In this document: in pieces, positions 16,474 through 25,196 of the stretch
Layout of the letters: each line of letters starts with the position of its first letter
Numbering within the stretch: position 1 is the stretch's first letter
DNA from: an uncultured Oscillospiraceae bacterium
GTDB lineage: Bacteria; Bacillota; Clostridia; Oscillospirales; Acutalibacteraceae
DNA length: 64,000 bases
Direction: 5' to 3'
Assembly: GCA_900541565.1 (NCBI GenBank)
Contig: UQKB01000010.1
Span: 3,411-67,410, forward strand
Translations under genes and position numbers: made by a program
Notes under the pieces: model-generated
Databases searched by the model: none
The model's input: only the letters and a program-made list of their open reading frames with translations
Told to the model about the DNA's origin: nothing

Positions 16474-17643
16474 ATGAATTTTACATATTTTATCCCTACA
16501 AGAATTGTCTTTGGCAGCGGCGTACTCAGGCGTTTACACGAACAGCAGCTGCCTGGGAAGAGGGCGCTGCTTGTAACCACCAACGGAACTTCCGTAAAAA
16601 AGTACGGTTATTTGGAAACATTACAAAATGAGTTGAAACTGAGCGGCGTAGAATATGTCTTATATGACAAGATTTTACCGAATCCTGTAAAAGAGCATGT
16701 CATGGAGGGCGCTGCAGTTGCCAAAGCGCAGAAAGCGGATTTTATTATTGGGATTGGCGGCGGAAGTGCTATAGATTCCGCCAAGGCAATTGCCATCATG
16801 GCAACAAACGATGGGGATTATTGGGATTATATCTCTGGCGGCAGCGGGAAAGACCTGCCGGTTTTAAACGATCCACTGCCGGTCGTTGCAATTACAACGA
16901 CTGCGGGAACAGGCACAGAGGCGGACCCCTGGACCGTTATCACAAAGGCAGAAACGAACGAAAAAATAGGCGGAGGGTATGATAAAACCTTCCCGGTCCT
17001 TTCCATTGTAGATCCGGAAATCATGCGTACAGTGCCGCCAAAACTTACGGCTTACCAGGGCTTTGACGCACTGTTCCATAGCACGGAAGGGTATCTAAAT
17101 AAAAAAGCCAGCCCAATCAGCGATCTGTATGCGCTTAAAGCAATAGAATATATTGGTAAAAGCCTTTCAAAAGCGGTGCGCGATGGCAACGATTTGCATG
17201 CAAGGGAAGAGGTTGCGCTTGCAAACACGCTTTCCGGTATGGTGGAATCTTTGTCCGGCTGCACTTCGGAGCATAGCCTGGCGCATGCAATCAGCGCATA
17301 TCACCCCGATTTTGTACATGGCGCAGCCTTGCTTGCAATCAGCCGGGCGTATTATGCCCATTTTGCATCCACGGGCGCTGTGGATATGCGCATGATCCAG
17401 ATGGCAAAGGCGTTGGGTGCCGAAAATGCATCTTCACCAGAAGATTTTGTAACGGCGCTTGTAAAGCTGCAAAAGGATTGCGGCGTGGATGCGATTAAAA
17501 TGAGCGAATATGGTATGCGGGAAGATACGCTTGCACAGTATGTTTATAACGCTAGAGATACCATGGGCTGTCTGTTTGCCTATGACCGTGTACCTTTAAG
17601 CGACGCAGATGCATTGCGCATTCTGCAAAATTCTTACAGATAA
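16474..17643 (+). CDS. Iron-containing alcohol dehydrogenase (group III)
   Basis: This 389-residue cytosolic NAD(P)H-dependent dehydrogenase probably reduces aldehydes to alcohols in fermentation. Visible are the cofactor-binding GIGGGSAIDSAKAIA segment, TTAGTGTEADPW, the metal-site residues around GFDALFHSTEGYL, and the histidine-rich SEHSLAHAISAYHPDFVHGA ligand region. The ATG at 16474 is chosen because AAAAAGGAG lies 8 bases upstream; a GTG at 16465 is inside that site. It is monocistronic, closed by a terminator at 17741. A second, frameshifted family member is at 50361-51505. Confidence 0.92.
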   Translation: MNFTYFIPTRIVFGSGVLRRLHEQQLPGKRALLVTTNGTSVKKYGYLETLQNELKLSGVEYVLYDKILPNPVKEHVMEGAAVAKAQKADFIIGIGGGSAIDSAKAIAIMATNDGDYWDYISGGSGKDLPVLNDPLPVVAITTTAGTGTEADPWTVITKAETNEKIGGGYDKTFPVLSIVDPEIMRTVPPKLTAYQGFDALFHSTEGYLNKKASPISDLYALKAIEYIGKSLSKAVRDGNDLHAREEVALANTLSGMVESLSGCTSEHSLAHAISAYHPDFVHGAALLAISRAYYAHFASTGAVDMRMIQMAKALGAENASSPEDFVTALVKLQKDCGVDAIKMSEYGMREDTLAQYVYNARDTMGCLFAYDRVPLSDADALRILQNSYR

Positions 17644-17740
17644 CGTGTGCGCCGCATGAATAGGTAAAACGATAAGAAGTAGACGGATATTGCGACTAAA
17701 ACCGCAATGCCGTTATGTGGAAGTCATATAAACCAGACAA

Positions 17741-17773
17741 AAAATTGCGCTGCTTATAAAGCAGCGCAATTTT
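17741..17773. terminator. Bidirectional terminator
   Basis: AAAATTGCGCTGC, a 7-base loop and GCAGCGCAATTTT form a perfect 13-bp stem with A- and T-rich flanks. It lies between the convergent dehydrogenase gene and the 73-residue gene. Confidence 0.9.
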
Positions 17774-17993
17774 AAAAAAAGCGGTTTTCCTTGTTTGTTG
17801 TGTCCCATTTTCCAAGCTTTTCCAGACGCGTACAGTCCTGTATGGCGTTTAATCTGCTGTGCAGTTGTGCCGCCGAATGGATGTACGCGTTATGCTTATG
17901 CAGCCTGTATTGCGTTTCAATTGGAAGTGAAAGAAAAAATTTTCGGCTGCTTAAACTTTTTTGAATCAGTTCGTGCAAATCCTTGTAATGCAT
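17772..17993 (-). CDS. Hypothetical protein, 73 residues
   Basis: A small basic helical protein (MHYKDLHELIQKSLSSRKFFLSLPIETQYRL...). GGGAGG lies 6 bases before the ATG and a terminator overlaps the end, which support it as a real gene. It has no signal peptide or membrane span, and no known family is recognised. Confidence 0.6.
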   Translation of the reverse strand: MHYKDLHELIQKSLSSRKFFLSLPIETQYRLHKHNAYIHSAAQLHSRLNAIQDCTRLEKLGKWDTTNKENRFF

Positions 17994-18548
17994 AGCATTC
18001 CTCCCGCTTCTAGCGTTTACGGTTCAAAGCCGAATATTCTCTAAAATCTGCGGAAAAATGCTGGCAGCTCCTTGAGCATGCTTTTGCCTCTATCGCCGTT
18101 GTCATGTGGGTAGAGGCGCTTTGTTCAGGCATAAAAACACTTGCAAGGGATAAAAGCCGTCCATTTACAACTGTGCTGTAAAGTTAAAAGGCATTGCAGC
18201 TTAAGAAGCGTACCGCATGCAAGAGAGGCCATATCGTATATATTTGGTGATAAACGGCGGTAGGATCGTTTAAAGGCAAGCCAGGTGTTACAGCGCTGGA
18301 AAGATGTTTTTGGAGAATCATAAAATGCATAATACTGGTATAAGGATTGCAAAAAAGTAGTGCTTTGCTTTATAATTTGCATAAAAATAAAAAATATGGA
18401 AAAATTTCTTTGTAAATCTTGCAAATAAAAGAATTCTATGGTATTCTTTTTTTAAAGAAAATGCAAAAAATACGGCATTTGAAAAAAAACATAGCTGAAG
18501 GCCGCTTGTGTGCGTTTTCTGTGATTTTTTTAAAAGGGGGATTTTTCT
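17994..18548. other. Intergenic region, 555 bases, no supported gene
   Basis: The left half has an imperfect hairpin (GCCTCTA at 18086 with TAGAGGC at 18111). The right half is AT-rich with a possible promoter for the next gene (TTGCAA at 18419, TATTCT at 18442) and an overlapping inverted repeat AAAAGAAT-N8-ATTCTTTT (18427-18450). A 99-codon frame on the minus strand lacks a ribosome binding site and looks non-coding. Confidence 0.5.
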
Positions 18549-18932
18549 ATGGCAGATATGTTGAGCAAACCATTACTGTTGCTGGATAACAGCAATATGA
18601 TGTCCGTTTTGAACGAAGGGGAGTTCAAATGTGAAAACCTATCGTTTGAAGAAGCGCGGGCGATTATCGATGTGCACGACGAAGAAGACGTGCTGCGCTG
18701 CTTTTCAAACAACGACATTGAAACAGTTATTTTCGACTACCTGAACGTTTCAAAAAGAAATTTTCCTTATAAACATATACGCAATATGCGTGTTGGGCAG
18801 GATGCCATTGTATTTAAGCTTTATATCACGCCATCTGAAACGCAGCCTGTCATTACAGCGGACGATGGGGTGGAAGCGAAAAAAATCCAGAACGTATACG
18901 TATACTGCCAGTATCTTGCGCGCCTTAAATAG
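18549..18932 (+). CDS. DUF1874/STIV B116-like protein (tentative)
   Basis: The 127-residue soluble protein follows AAAGGGGG. It has the pattern I associate with the DUF1874 family of viral and bacterial proteins: an opening strand LLLLDNSNMMSVL, the LSFEEARAII helix, a central N-[DE]-x-[ET] helix, a VGQDAIVFKLYI strand and a closing VYVYCQYL strand. Some family members (AcrIII-1) are ring nucleases that cleave cyclic tetra-adenylate. The GHxxT catalytic histidine of those enzymes is not present here (SNNDIET at that place), so ring-nuclease activity is not supported. It stands alone, with its own promoter region. Confidence 0.45.
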   Translation: MADMLSKPLLLLDNSNMMSVLNEGEFKCENLSFEEARAIIDVHDEEDVLRCFSNNDIETVIFDYLNVSKRNFPYKHIRNMRVGQDAIVFKLYITPSETQPVITADDGVEAKKIQNVYVYCQYLARLK

Positions 18933-18993
18933 AATGGGAAAAACAATACCCGGCGGCTTTTGTAAAGCTCGCCGGGTTATTTGTATCACATTT

Positions 18994-19407
18994 TTAGAAA
19001 TGGATATTTACAGGAAATTCGTTTTTACATTTTGGGCATATGGCCGTGTGCTTACCTTTCTTTTTGGGAAGACGGAGGGTCGCTTTGCACGCAGGGCATT
19101 TGCGATACCGGTGCGTTTTTATGTCGCGCAGCCGCAAATAGGGTGTTTTGCATGCGTTTTTTACAATTTTCCATATATAATCAAACTTTTCGCATTCCAG
19201 GGAGCGGCGGTACACGTTTTTGGAAAGAATCCGAAAAACCAGGTACACCAGAACAAGCAGCATCAAAATCTGCAAAACCGGCGTTCTGAAAAACAGGTTG
19301 ACAGCTCCCAGGATCAGGTAAAGGATCAGCAGCGCAAAGCACAGCCGGTCAACCCCATTTCTGCCGGACATAAAGGTCAATAATTTTTGCCGAAGCGTAT
19401 ACAGCAT
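18994..19407 (-). CDS. Membrane protein with C-terminal zinc ribbon
   Basis: The 137-residue protein has two hydrophobic spans near residues 22-58 (LCFALLILYLILGAVNLFF, then VLQILMLLVLVYLVF), a basic linker, and a cytosolic zinc ribbon formed by CPAC and CPKC in the last 35 residues. Such proteins are common in Clostridia and uncharacterised. The ATG at 19407 follows GAGGG; the longer opening to 19467 is not supported by a ribosome binding site. It is convergent with the DUF1874-like gene. Confidence 0.75.
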   Translation of the reverse strand: MLYTLRQKLLTFMSGRNGVDRLCFALLILYLILGAVNLFFRTPVLQILMLLVLVYLVFRILSKNVYRRSLECEKFDYIWKIVKNACKTPYLRLRDIKTHRYRKCPACKATLRLPKKKGKHTAICPKCKNEFPVNIHF

Positions 19408-19612
19408 AGAAGTAATCCCTCTTTCAAAATCAATATAGCACCTATGCCTATTATATAAGCCGTACACGCAAAATCAAGCGAAAAACAGGAAATTCAAAAT
19501 TTATTTACGTTTCCTTAAAATACACATTGCACTATTCGAATAATGGCAAAAAGTAAGCGATTAAGCATACGGCAAAAAGCAGCACAAGCATGCATTTTTC
19601 GGGAAAAATGTT

Positions 19613-19641
19613 TTGACTTATGTGTGCATATCATATAAAAT
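19613..19641 (+). promoter_or_regulatory. Promoter of the MATE-ATPase gene
   Basis: TTGACT at 19613-19618, a 17-base spacer and TAAAAT at 19636-19641, leaving a leader of about 110 bases before the ATG at 19759. Confidence 0.6.
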
Positions 19642-19758
19642 AAAAATCAAGCTATAGTGATTTAAATTCACAAAATCATGAACAACAACGGTGGTTTTAT
19701 CCGTGCTTATAAAGCATTTAAGGCGGCGGTAAGGTGAGAAATGTGGTGAGCTTGCAAC

Positions 19759-21471
19759 ATGCCTGATACATTGGTTCGAAAAAATTTCTTTCGTATGCTG
19801 GTGCCGACAATCCTGACCAATTTGCTCTCTGCCGTTGGCGCTTTTTCCGACACGGTTATAGTAGGCAATATTATGGGGGAAGCGGCGCTTTCGGCAGTGA
19901 CCTTTACATCCCCCGTCTTTATGTTTATCAATACCATTGCCATTATTTTTGCAGTCGGCGGCGCCACCGCTATGAATATCGATATGGGGCGTGGTGACCG
20001 CGATTCTGTCAATAAAATTTTTACAACGGCTATTTCTACGGTCACGCTGCTTGGCTTTTTGCTGGGGATCGTATGCGTTGTTTTTATTGATGGTATTGTC
20101 AAGATTTTGGGTGCAAATGCAGAAACCTACCAATATGTAAAAGAATACGCGGTGGTCATTTTAGGTGGCTTTCCGGTTGTACTGTATAATACGTGCATTG
20201 CTTTTTATGTGCGAAGCGATGGAAGGGCACGGCTTTCTATGTTTGGCATGTTGATTGCCATACTTGCAAATATTGTTTTAGATCTTGTACTTGTCCCGAT
20301 CATAGGGATTGCAGGCGCTGCGTGGGCGCTGGTCATTGCCCAGGGATTAAGCGCCGTAATTATATCCATGCATTTTTTCTCTGAAAAAAATACGCTGTCC
20401 TTTGTACCGAAAGGAATTTCCCCCGGGCAGGTTCTGCGTGTGCTCAAAAGCGGAGCGAGCACCTCTTTGACCTTTAGCTGCCAGTTTTTTGTTATTTTAA
20501 TATTCAACAATCTGATTGTCTCAATTTCCGGCACGGAAGGAATGGTTGTATATACCGTAATATATAATATTTCTGTAGTTGCCTTGGCCATTTTTGAAGG
20601 AATGAGCCAAACCATCCAGCCTATGGTCAGTGTGTACCATGGGGAAAAAAACGGCAGCCTAATGCGCCAAACCATGTGCATTGCCTATAAAACGGCAGCG
20701 GTAATCTGCGGCACGGTAATTTTGTTGTTAGAATTTTTTCCACAGCCGTTTGCACGGCTGTTTGGCGTGACCGATCCTGCAATTTTAGAGGGCGCCGTGG
20801 TGGCCACGCGCATTTACGCGCCGGCTATTTTACTGATGACCTACAATGTTTTAATGAGCTATTTTTACCAGTCGACAGAAAAGCGCGTTCTTTCAGCCAT
20901 GATCGTTTTATGCCGTTGTCTGGTGGCGTTGCTTGCCTGTGCGCTTTTGTTTACTGTTTTTTGGGGGCTCAACGGTGTGTGGCTTGGGTATCTGACGGCG
21001 GAAATTTTAACACTGTTGCTTTGGCTTTCTATGTCGGCGCTGCAGGCCGGAAAAAAGGGCCTAAGTAGGTTTTTGTTGCTCAAAAAACAGGGCCCTGTGT
21101 TTATACGTTCTTTTACGGGGACTTTACAGAACCTTTCTCACACACATTTGCAGGCAAAGGCGTATTTGCAGAAAAACGGCGTGGATGCAAACAAGGCGAA
21201 CAAAGCGCTTTTGGCGGTGGACAAGCTTGTGACAAATATAATGGAGCATGGCGGCAATAAAAAGCGCTGCAGCATAGAGGTGTACATTGCACAGGAACCA
21301 GAAACACTGCGCGTGATTATCCGCGATGACGGAAAAAGCTTTGATCCGACCGTTTTTGAATCGAATGGAGCAAAGCAAGAAGAAAAGGATTTATGCCTTG
21401 TAAAAGAGCACGCTGTGTTTTTTGAATACCGCCCTACGCTTGGCTTTAACCGCACAATGCTGAAATATTAA
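19759..21471 (+). CDS. MATE family efflux transporter fused to a C-terminal histidine-kinase-type ATPase domain
   Basis: The 570-residue protein has a complete 12-helix MATE transporter over about residues 1-445 (LVPTILTNLLSAVGAFSDTV opening motif, two six-helix halves). It then has about 115 residues resembling HATPase_c_2/RsbW: an N-box-like stretch LLAVDKLVTNIMEHGG and a G1-type IRDDGKSFDP. No phosphoacceptor histidine is seen, so it is a bare ATP-binding or anti-sigma-like domain. The transporter part would export cationic or toxic compounds using an ion gradient; the tail could sense nucleotides or bind a partner. The ribosome binding site is weak (GGTGAG). Normal MATE proteins are about 450 residues. 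Confidence 0.85.
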   Translation: MPDTLVRKNFFRMLVPTILTNLLSAVGAFSDTVIVGNIMGEAALSAVTFTSPVFMFINTIAIIFAVGGATAMNIDMGRGDRDSVNKIFTTAISTVTLLGFLLGIVCVVFIDGIVKILGANAETYQYVKEYAVVILGGFPVVLYNTCIAFYVRSDGRARLSMFGMLIAILANIVLDLVLVPIIGIAGAAWALVIAQGLSAVIISMHFFSEKNTLSFVPKGISPGQVLRVLKSGASTSLTFSCQFFVILIFNNLIVSISGTEGMVVYTVIYNISVVALAIFEGMSQTIQPMVSVYHGEKNGSLMRQTMCIAYKTAAVICGTVILLLEFFPQPFARLFGVTDPAILEGAVVATRIYAPAILLMTYNVLMSYFYQSTEKRVLSAMIVLCRCLVALLACALLFTVFWGLNGVWLGYLTAEILTLLLWLSMSALQAGKKGLSRFLLLKKQGPVFIRSFTGTLQNLSHTHLQAKAYLQKNGVDANKANKALLAVDKLVTNIMEHGGNKKRCSIEVYIAQEPETLRVIIRDDGKSFDPTVFESNGAKQEEKDLCLVKEHAVFFEYRPTLGFNRTMLKY

Positions 21472-21690
21472 ATGTGTGCTGGCAGCTTACAGGTTTTGGC
21501 GGTAAGGCGCTGCGTTTTTGCTTTGTGTACAAAAAACGCTGACGTGCACATACTGGGTGCATATAAAACAAGGCTCGCATTTTCTTCCTGTGAAAACATT
21601 GGTTTTACTGTACTTTTTCATATTTTATGAAAAGCCAGAAAAAACGACATATTTTTTACAACATAATTTATATTTATTTAATATTTATAC

Positions 21691-21719
21691 TTGATTATTC
21701 TTGTAGTTAGTAGTATTAT
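21691..21719 (+). promoter_or_regulatory. Promoter of the esterase gene
   Basis: TTGATT at 21691-21696, a 17-base spacer and TATTAT at 21714-21719. Confidence 0.6.
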
Positions 21720-21767
21720 GAAATTGAAAATATATGATTTGTTTTTTCATGCGAAAGGATGGGTATT

Positions 21768-22721
21768 ATGCTAATCAGGGCGATTCGTTCGATACTGCGA
21801 GCCTTTATGCCTTCGGGTGTGGATATACAGAAAATGCATAAGCTGTATTGCTCGTTTGAACAGACGGATGCTTCGTTGTCCTCCAAACAGGTTTTGTGCG
21901 AAGTATGGGGGCAAAGAGTTGTAAGCGACGGGCGGAACGTTCAGGTCCATGTATATACCCCTGTAAAGCAAAAAGGCAGAAAAATTCTTTTGTTTTTTCA
22001 TAGCAGCCGGTGGACGGAGGAAAGTGCAGAGGCTTATCGCTTTATGTGCGCAAATTTGGCGGTTTATAATTTTTGCAGGGTATTTTCGGTGGAATACAGC
22101 CCAACGCCGGAAAATCCTTTTCCAAAAGGATTGGACGACTGCTATGCAGCGGCGCGGGAGCTTTATGCACACGCCGAACAGTTGGGTGTGGATCCTGCAG
22201 ATATTGCGTTAATTGGCGACAGCTTTGGCGGAAACCTGGCCGCGGCAGTGTCTCTGCGTGCGCAGGAGGAGGGACTTTTCTCAGTGCAAAAGCAGATTTT
22301 ATTATACCCTGTGACCAACAACGATCATACGGAAAACGCGCCGTTTTCTTCTGTTGTCGAAAATGGTACGGATTATATTCTGACTTCTGCACAGATCTGT
22401 GAGGATATGGAACGTTATAAAAGAAGCGACCAAGACCTGCATAATCCTTACTTTGCGCCGTTGCTTGCAAAAAATTTAAAAAAACAGCCCAATACGCTGA
22501 TTATAACAGCAGAATACGACCCTCTGCGCGACGAAGGGGAGGCGTATGGGCAACGCTTGGAAAAGGCAGGGACAAAGGTAACCGTGTTCCGTATGCCGGA
22601 TGTATTACATGGCTTTTTTTCATTGGAGCCATTATATACGCATGTCAAGGTTGCATACGCTTTGATCCATGAGTTTTTGTATGAAAAGGATGAACCTGCA
22701 CGTCGCCGGCTGTGGGCATGA
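21768..22721 (+). CDS. Alpha/beta hydrolase (hormone-sensitive-lipase-like esterase)
   Basis: The 317-residue protein shows the nucleophile elbow GDSFGGN, the acid in YDPLRDEG and the histidine in LHGFF, the alpha/beta-hydrolase-3 order. The oxyanion-hole motif HGGG of this family is replaced by FHSSRW, so substrate use may differ or activity may be low. The first 30 residues are basic and amphipathic with no clear signal peptide. The ATG at 21768 follows AAAGGATGGGT. It is monocistronic, closed by the terminator at 22764. Confidence 0.8.
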   Translation: MLIRAIRSILRAFMPSGVDIQKMHKLYCSFEQTDASLSSKQVLCEVWGQRVVSDGRNVQVHVYTPVKQKGRKILLFFHSSRWTEESAEAYRFMCANLAVYNFCRVFSVEYSPTPENPFPKGLDDCYAAARELYAHAEQLGVDPADIALIGDSFGGNLAAAVSLRAQEEGLFSVQKQILLYPVTNNDHTENAPFSSVVENGTDYILTSAQICEDMERYKRSDQDLHNPYFAPLLAKNLKKQPNTLIITAEYDPLRDEGEAYGQRLEKAGTKVTVFRMPDVLHGFFSLEPLYTHVKVAYALIHEFLYEKDEPARRRLWA

Positions 22722-22763
22722 TTATTTTGTGCCGGTAAGCGCAGGTGTGTTGGATGATGTATA

Positions 22764-22805
22764 AAAACAGCGCCGTATGGGGAGTTCATACGGCGCTGTT
22801 TTTTA
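22764..22805 (+). terminator. Rho-independent terminator after the esterase gene
   Basis: AAAACAGCGCCGTATG, a 7-base loop and CATACGGCGCTGTTTT: a perfect 16-bp stem followed by T's. Confidence 0.92.
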
Positions 22806-22826
22806 TGCGAAAAAGTTAAAATTGTA

Positions 22827-22855
22827 TTGTAAAAACACTATATATATGGTAAAAT
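22827..22855 (+). promoter_or_regulatory. Promoter of the amino-sugar operon
   Basis: TTGTAA at 22827-22832, a 17-base spacer and TAAAAT at 22850-22855, 45 bases before the first gene of the glycan module. Confidence 0.55.
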
Positions 22856-22899
22856 AAACTGTATTTTGAGGGAATTACCGTATAAAAGGGAGAAGGATT

Positions 22900-24066
22900 A
22901 TGATACCGTTTAACGTCCCGCCGTATGTGGGAACAGAACTTACGTATATGCAGCAGGCGCTTTCGAACCAAAAAATTTGTGGAGACGGTCCTTTTACCCA
23001 AAAGGCGTCCAAGCTGTTGGGCCAATTGACCGGCGCAAATAAAATTTTGTTGACAACGTCGTGCACGCATGCGCTGGAAATGGCGGCGATCCTGCTGGAT
23101 ATCCGGCCGGGCGACGAGGTGATCATGCCTTCCTACACGTTTGTTACAACAGCCAATGCCTTTGTTCTGCGCGGCGCAAAGATTGTTTTTATCGATATCC
23201 GCCCCGATACGATGAATATGGACGAAAGCCTGATCGAACAGGCAATTACAGAAAAAACCCGGGCGATCGTGCCGGTGCATTATGCGGGTGTTGCCTGTAA
23301 TATGGACGTAATTTTGCAGATTGCGCAAAAGCACAATCTGCGGGTTGTGGAGGATGCAGCGCAGGGCGTAATGGCTTTTTATAAGGGACAGGCGCTGGGC
23401 ACGTTGGGGAATGTGGGCTGCTTTAGCTTTCATGAAACAAAAAATTACAGCATGGGCGAAGGCGGCGCGGTGCTGCTTGGCGATGAAAGCCTGTATGAGC
23501 GTGCGGAAATCATCCGTGAAAAAGGGACAAACCGGAACCGTTTTTTGCGCGGCCAGGTCGATAAATATACATGGGTCGATATAGGCTCCTCTTATTTACC
23601 AAGCGACTTAAATGCCGCGTTTTTGACAGCGCAGCTTGAACAGGCGGAGCAGATAAACCAGGACCGTTTAAAAAGCTGGTCGCTCTATTATGCGCAGCTA
23701 AAGCCTCTTTCAGACAGCGGTGCAATTCAATTGCCGTATATCCCGCAGGACTGTATGCATAATGCCCATATGTTTTATATCAAGGTCAAAGACCTTCAGG
23801 AACGTACACGGCTTACGGCGTATTTAAAAAGCAAGGGAGTTGCATGTGCGTTCCATTATGTACCTTTGCATACTTCGCCGGCCGGACAGCAGTACGGCCG
23901 CTTTTGCGGGGAAGACCGCTACACCACCAAAGAGAGTGAACGCCTGCTGCGTCTGCCCATGTATTATGGGCTAAAGGAAGATACAATTGCGTATGTTGCA
24001 GAGCATATCCATGCATTTTACAGGCAGGGTGGCACAGCGACGCCGGGAAGGGCGGTGGGCATATGA
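22900..24066 (+). CDS. wecE: dTDP-4-amino-4,6-dideoxygalactose transaminase (WecE/RffA type)
   Basis: This PLP-dependent sugar aminotransferase should convert dTDP-4-keto-6-deoxyglucose to dTDP-4-amino-4,6-dideoxygalactose using glutamate. The 388 residues closely follow E. coli WecE: MIPFNVPPYVGTELTYMQ, GDEVIMPSYTFVTTANAFVL, PVHYAGVACNMD, VVEDAAQGV, the PLP-lysine motif FHETKNYSMGEGG, and EDRYTTKESERLLRLPM. It opens the operon, overlaps the next gene by 4 bases, and is served by rfbA and rfbB at the far end, which supply its substrate. Confidence 0.93.
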   Translation: MIPFNVPPYVGTELTYMQQALSNQKICGDGPFTQKASKLLGQLTGANKILLTTSCTHALEMAAILLDIRPGDEVIMPSYTFVTTANAFVLRGAKIVFIDIRPDTMNMDESLIEQAITEKTRAIVPVHYAGVACNMDVILQIAQKHNLRVVEDAAQGVMAFYKGQALGTLGNVGCFSFHETKNYSMGEGGAVLLGDESLYERAEIIREKGTNRNRFLRGQVDKYTWVDIGSSYLPSDLNAAFLTAQLEQAEQINQDRLKSWSLYYAQLKPLSDSGAIQLPYIPQDCMHNAHMFYIKVKDLQERTRLTAYLKSKGVACAFHYVPLHTSPAGQQYGRFCGEDRYTTKESERLLRLPMYYGLKEDTIAYVAEHIHAFYRQGGTATPGRAVGI

Positions 24067-25172
24067 AAAAGCTTGTCATTATCGGTGCAAACGATTTTCA
24101 AAACCGCCTGATTTTAAAAGCCAGGGAGTTGGGGTTTGAAACGCATGTTTTTGCTTGGGAGGATGGAGCGGTCGGAAAAAAGACGGCAAATTTCTTTTAT
24201 CCGATCAGCATTACCGAAAAGGAAGAGATTTTGCGCATCTGTAAAACAATACGCCCGTCCGGTGTTGCAACCATTGCTTCCGACCTTGCAGTTCCTACGG
24301 TAAACTACGTGGCACAGGCGCTTTCTCTTAATGGGAACCCCTATGCCGTTTCCCTGAAATGCACCAATAAATTTGAAATGCGTCAAGCGTTTTTAAACAA
24401 TGAAATTCCTACGCCCAGGTTTATCAGGTCGGGGGCATCCGTTGATTTTTGTGCGCTTGCAGATTTTCGTTACCCGTTGATTGTCAAGCCAACCGACCGC
24501 AGCGGCAGCAGGGGAATTTACAAAGTGCTTTCACCTGAAAATTTGCAGGCGGCGGTTGATCTGTCTATACAGAGCGCGTTTGAAAAACGGGTGATTATCG
24601 AAGAGTTTATTGAAGGGCAAGAATACAGCTGTGAATGCATTTCCTATCATGGAGCCCATACCTTTCTTGCCTTTACAAAAAAGTTTACAACCGGTGCGCC
24701 GCATTATATAGAAACAGGTCATAGACAGCCTTCAGACATACCGCAGAGAATACAACAGAAGGCCAAAGCGATTGTTTTTAAGGCTCTTGATGCGCTTGGG
24801 ATACAAAACGGGGCGAGCCATAGCGAATTTAAAATTGACAAAGAGGGAAATATAGGGTTAATTGAAGTCGGTGCGCGTATGGGCGGCGATTGTATTGGGT
24901 CGGATCTGGTCTTTCTTTCCACAGGCTATGATTTTTTAAAAATGGTTATAGATGTTGCCTGCGGCAAAGCGCCTGATTTAAGGCCGACAGGCAAAAGCGC
25001 GGGCAAGGCGGAAATTCGTTTTCTCTTTTCAGAAGAAGATATCCGCGCGCTGGAAAAAATAAAAGCAGAGAATCCTGCATCCATTTACCGGATCAGCGCA
25101 ATCGATTTATCTAATCTTGGCAAAACAAAGGACAGTGCGACAAGGCTGGGATATTATATTTTAGCAAATTAA
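24063..25172 (+). CDS. ATP-grasp ligase, first of two
   Basis: The 369-residue protein has a pre-ATP-grasp Rossmann-like domain (MKKLVIIGANDFQNRLILKAREL, to about residue 105), then an ATP-grasp fold: PLIVKPTDRSGSRGIYKV (ATP-binding lysine and glycine loop), VIIEEFIEGQEYSCE, and the metal-binding IGLIEVGARMGGDCIGSDL. ATP-grasp enzymes join a carboxylate to an amine through an acyl-phosphate. In this operon a likely acceptor is the 4-amino group of the dTDP sugar or its lipid-linked form, which is an inference from context. It overlaps wecE by 4 bases. Confidence 0.85.
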   Translation: MKKLVIIGANDFQNRLILKARELGFETHVFAWEDGAVGKKTANFFYPISITEKEEILRICKTIRPSGVATIASDLAVPTVNYVAQALSLNGNPYAVSLKCTNKFEMRQAFLNNEIPTPRFIRSGASVDFCALADFRYPLIVKPTDRSGSRGIYKVLSPENLQAAVDLSIQSAFEKRVIIEEFIEGQEYSCECISYHGAHTFLAFTKKFTTGAPHYIETGHRQPSDIPQRIQQKAKAIVFKALDALGIQNGASHSEFKIDKEGNIGLIEVGARMGGDCIGSDLVFLSTGYDFLKMVIDVACGKAPDLRPTGKSAGKAEIRFLFSEEDIRALEKIKAENPASIYRISAIDLSNLGKTKDSATRLGYYILAN

Positions 25173-25196
25173 AAATAAACGCGGGGGATTGTATTT

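Noticed and set aside
18125..18424. 99-codon open frame on the minus strand in an intergenic region
   Set aside because: No ribosome binding site, and the residue pattern looks random.
18549..18932. Anti-CRISPR ring nuclease
   Set aside because: The catalytic histidine motif is absent and no CRISPR genes are in the window.
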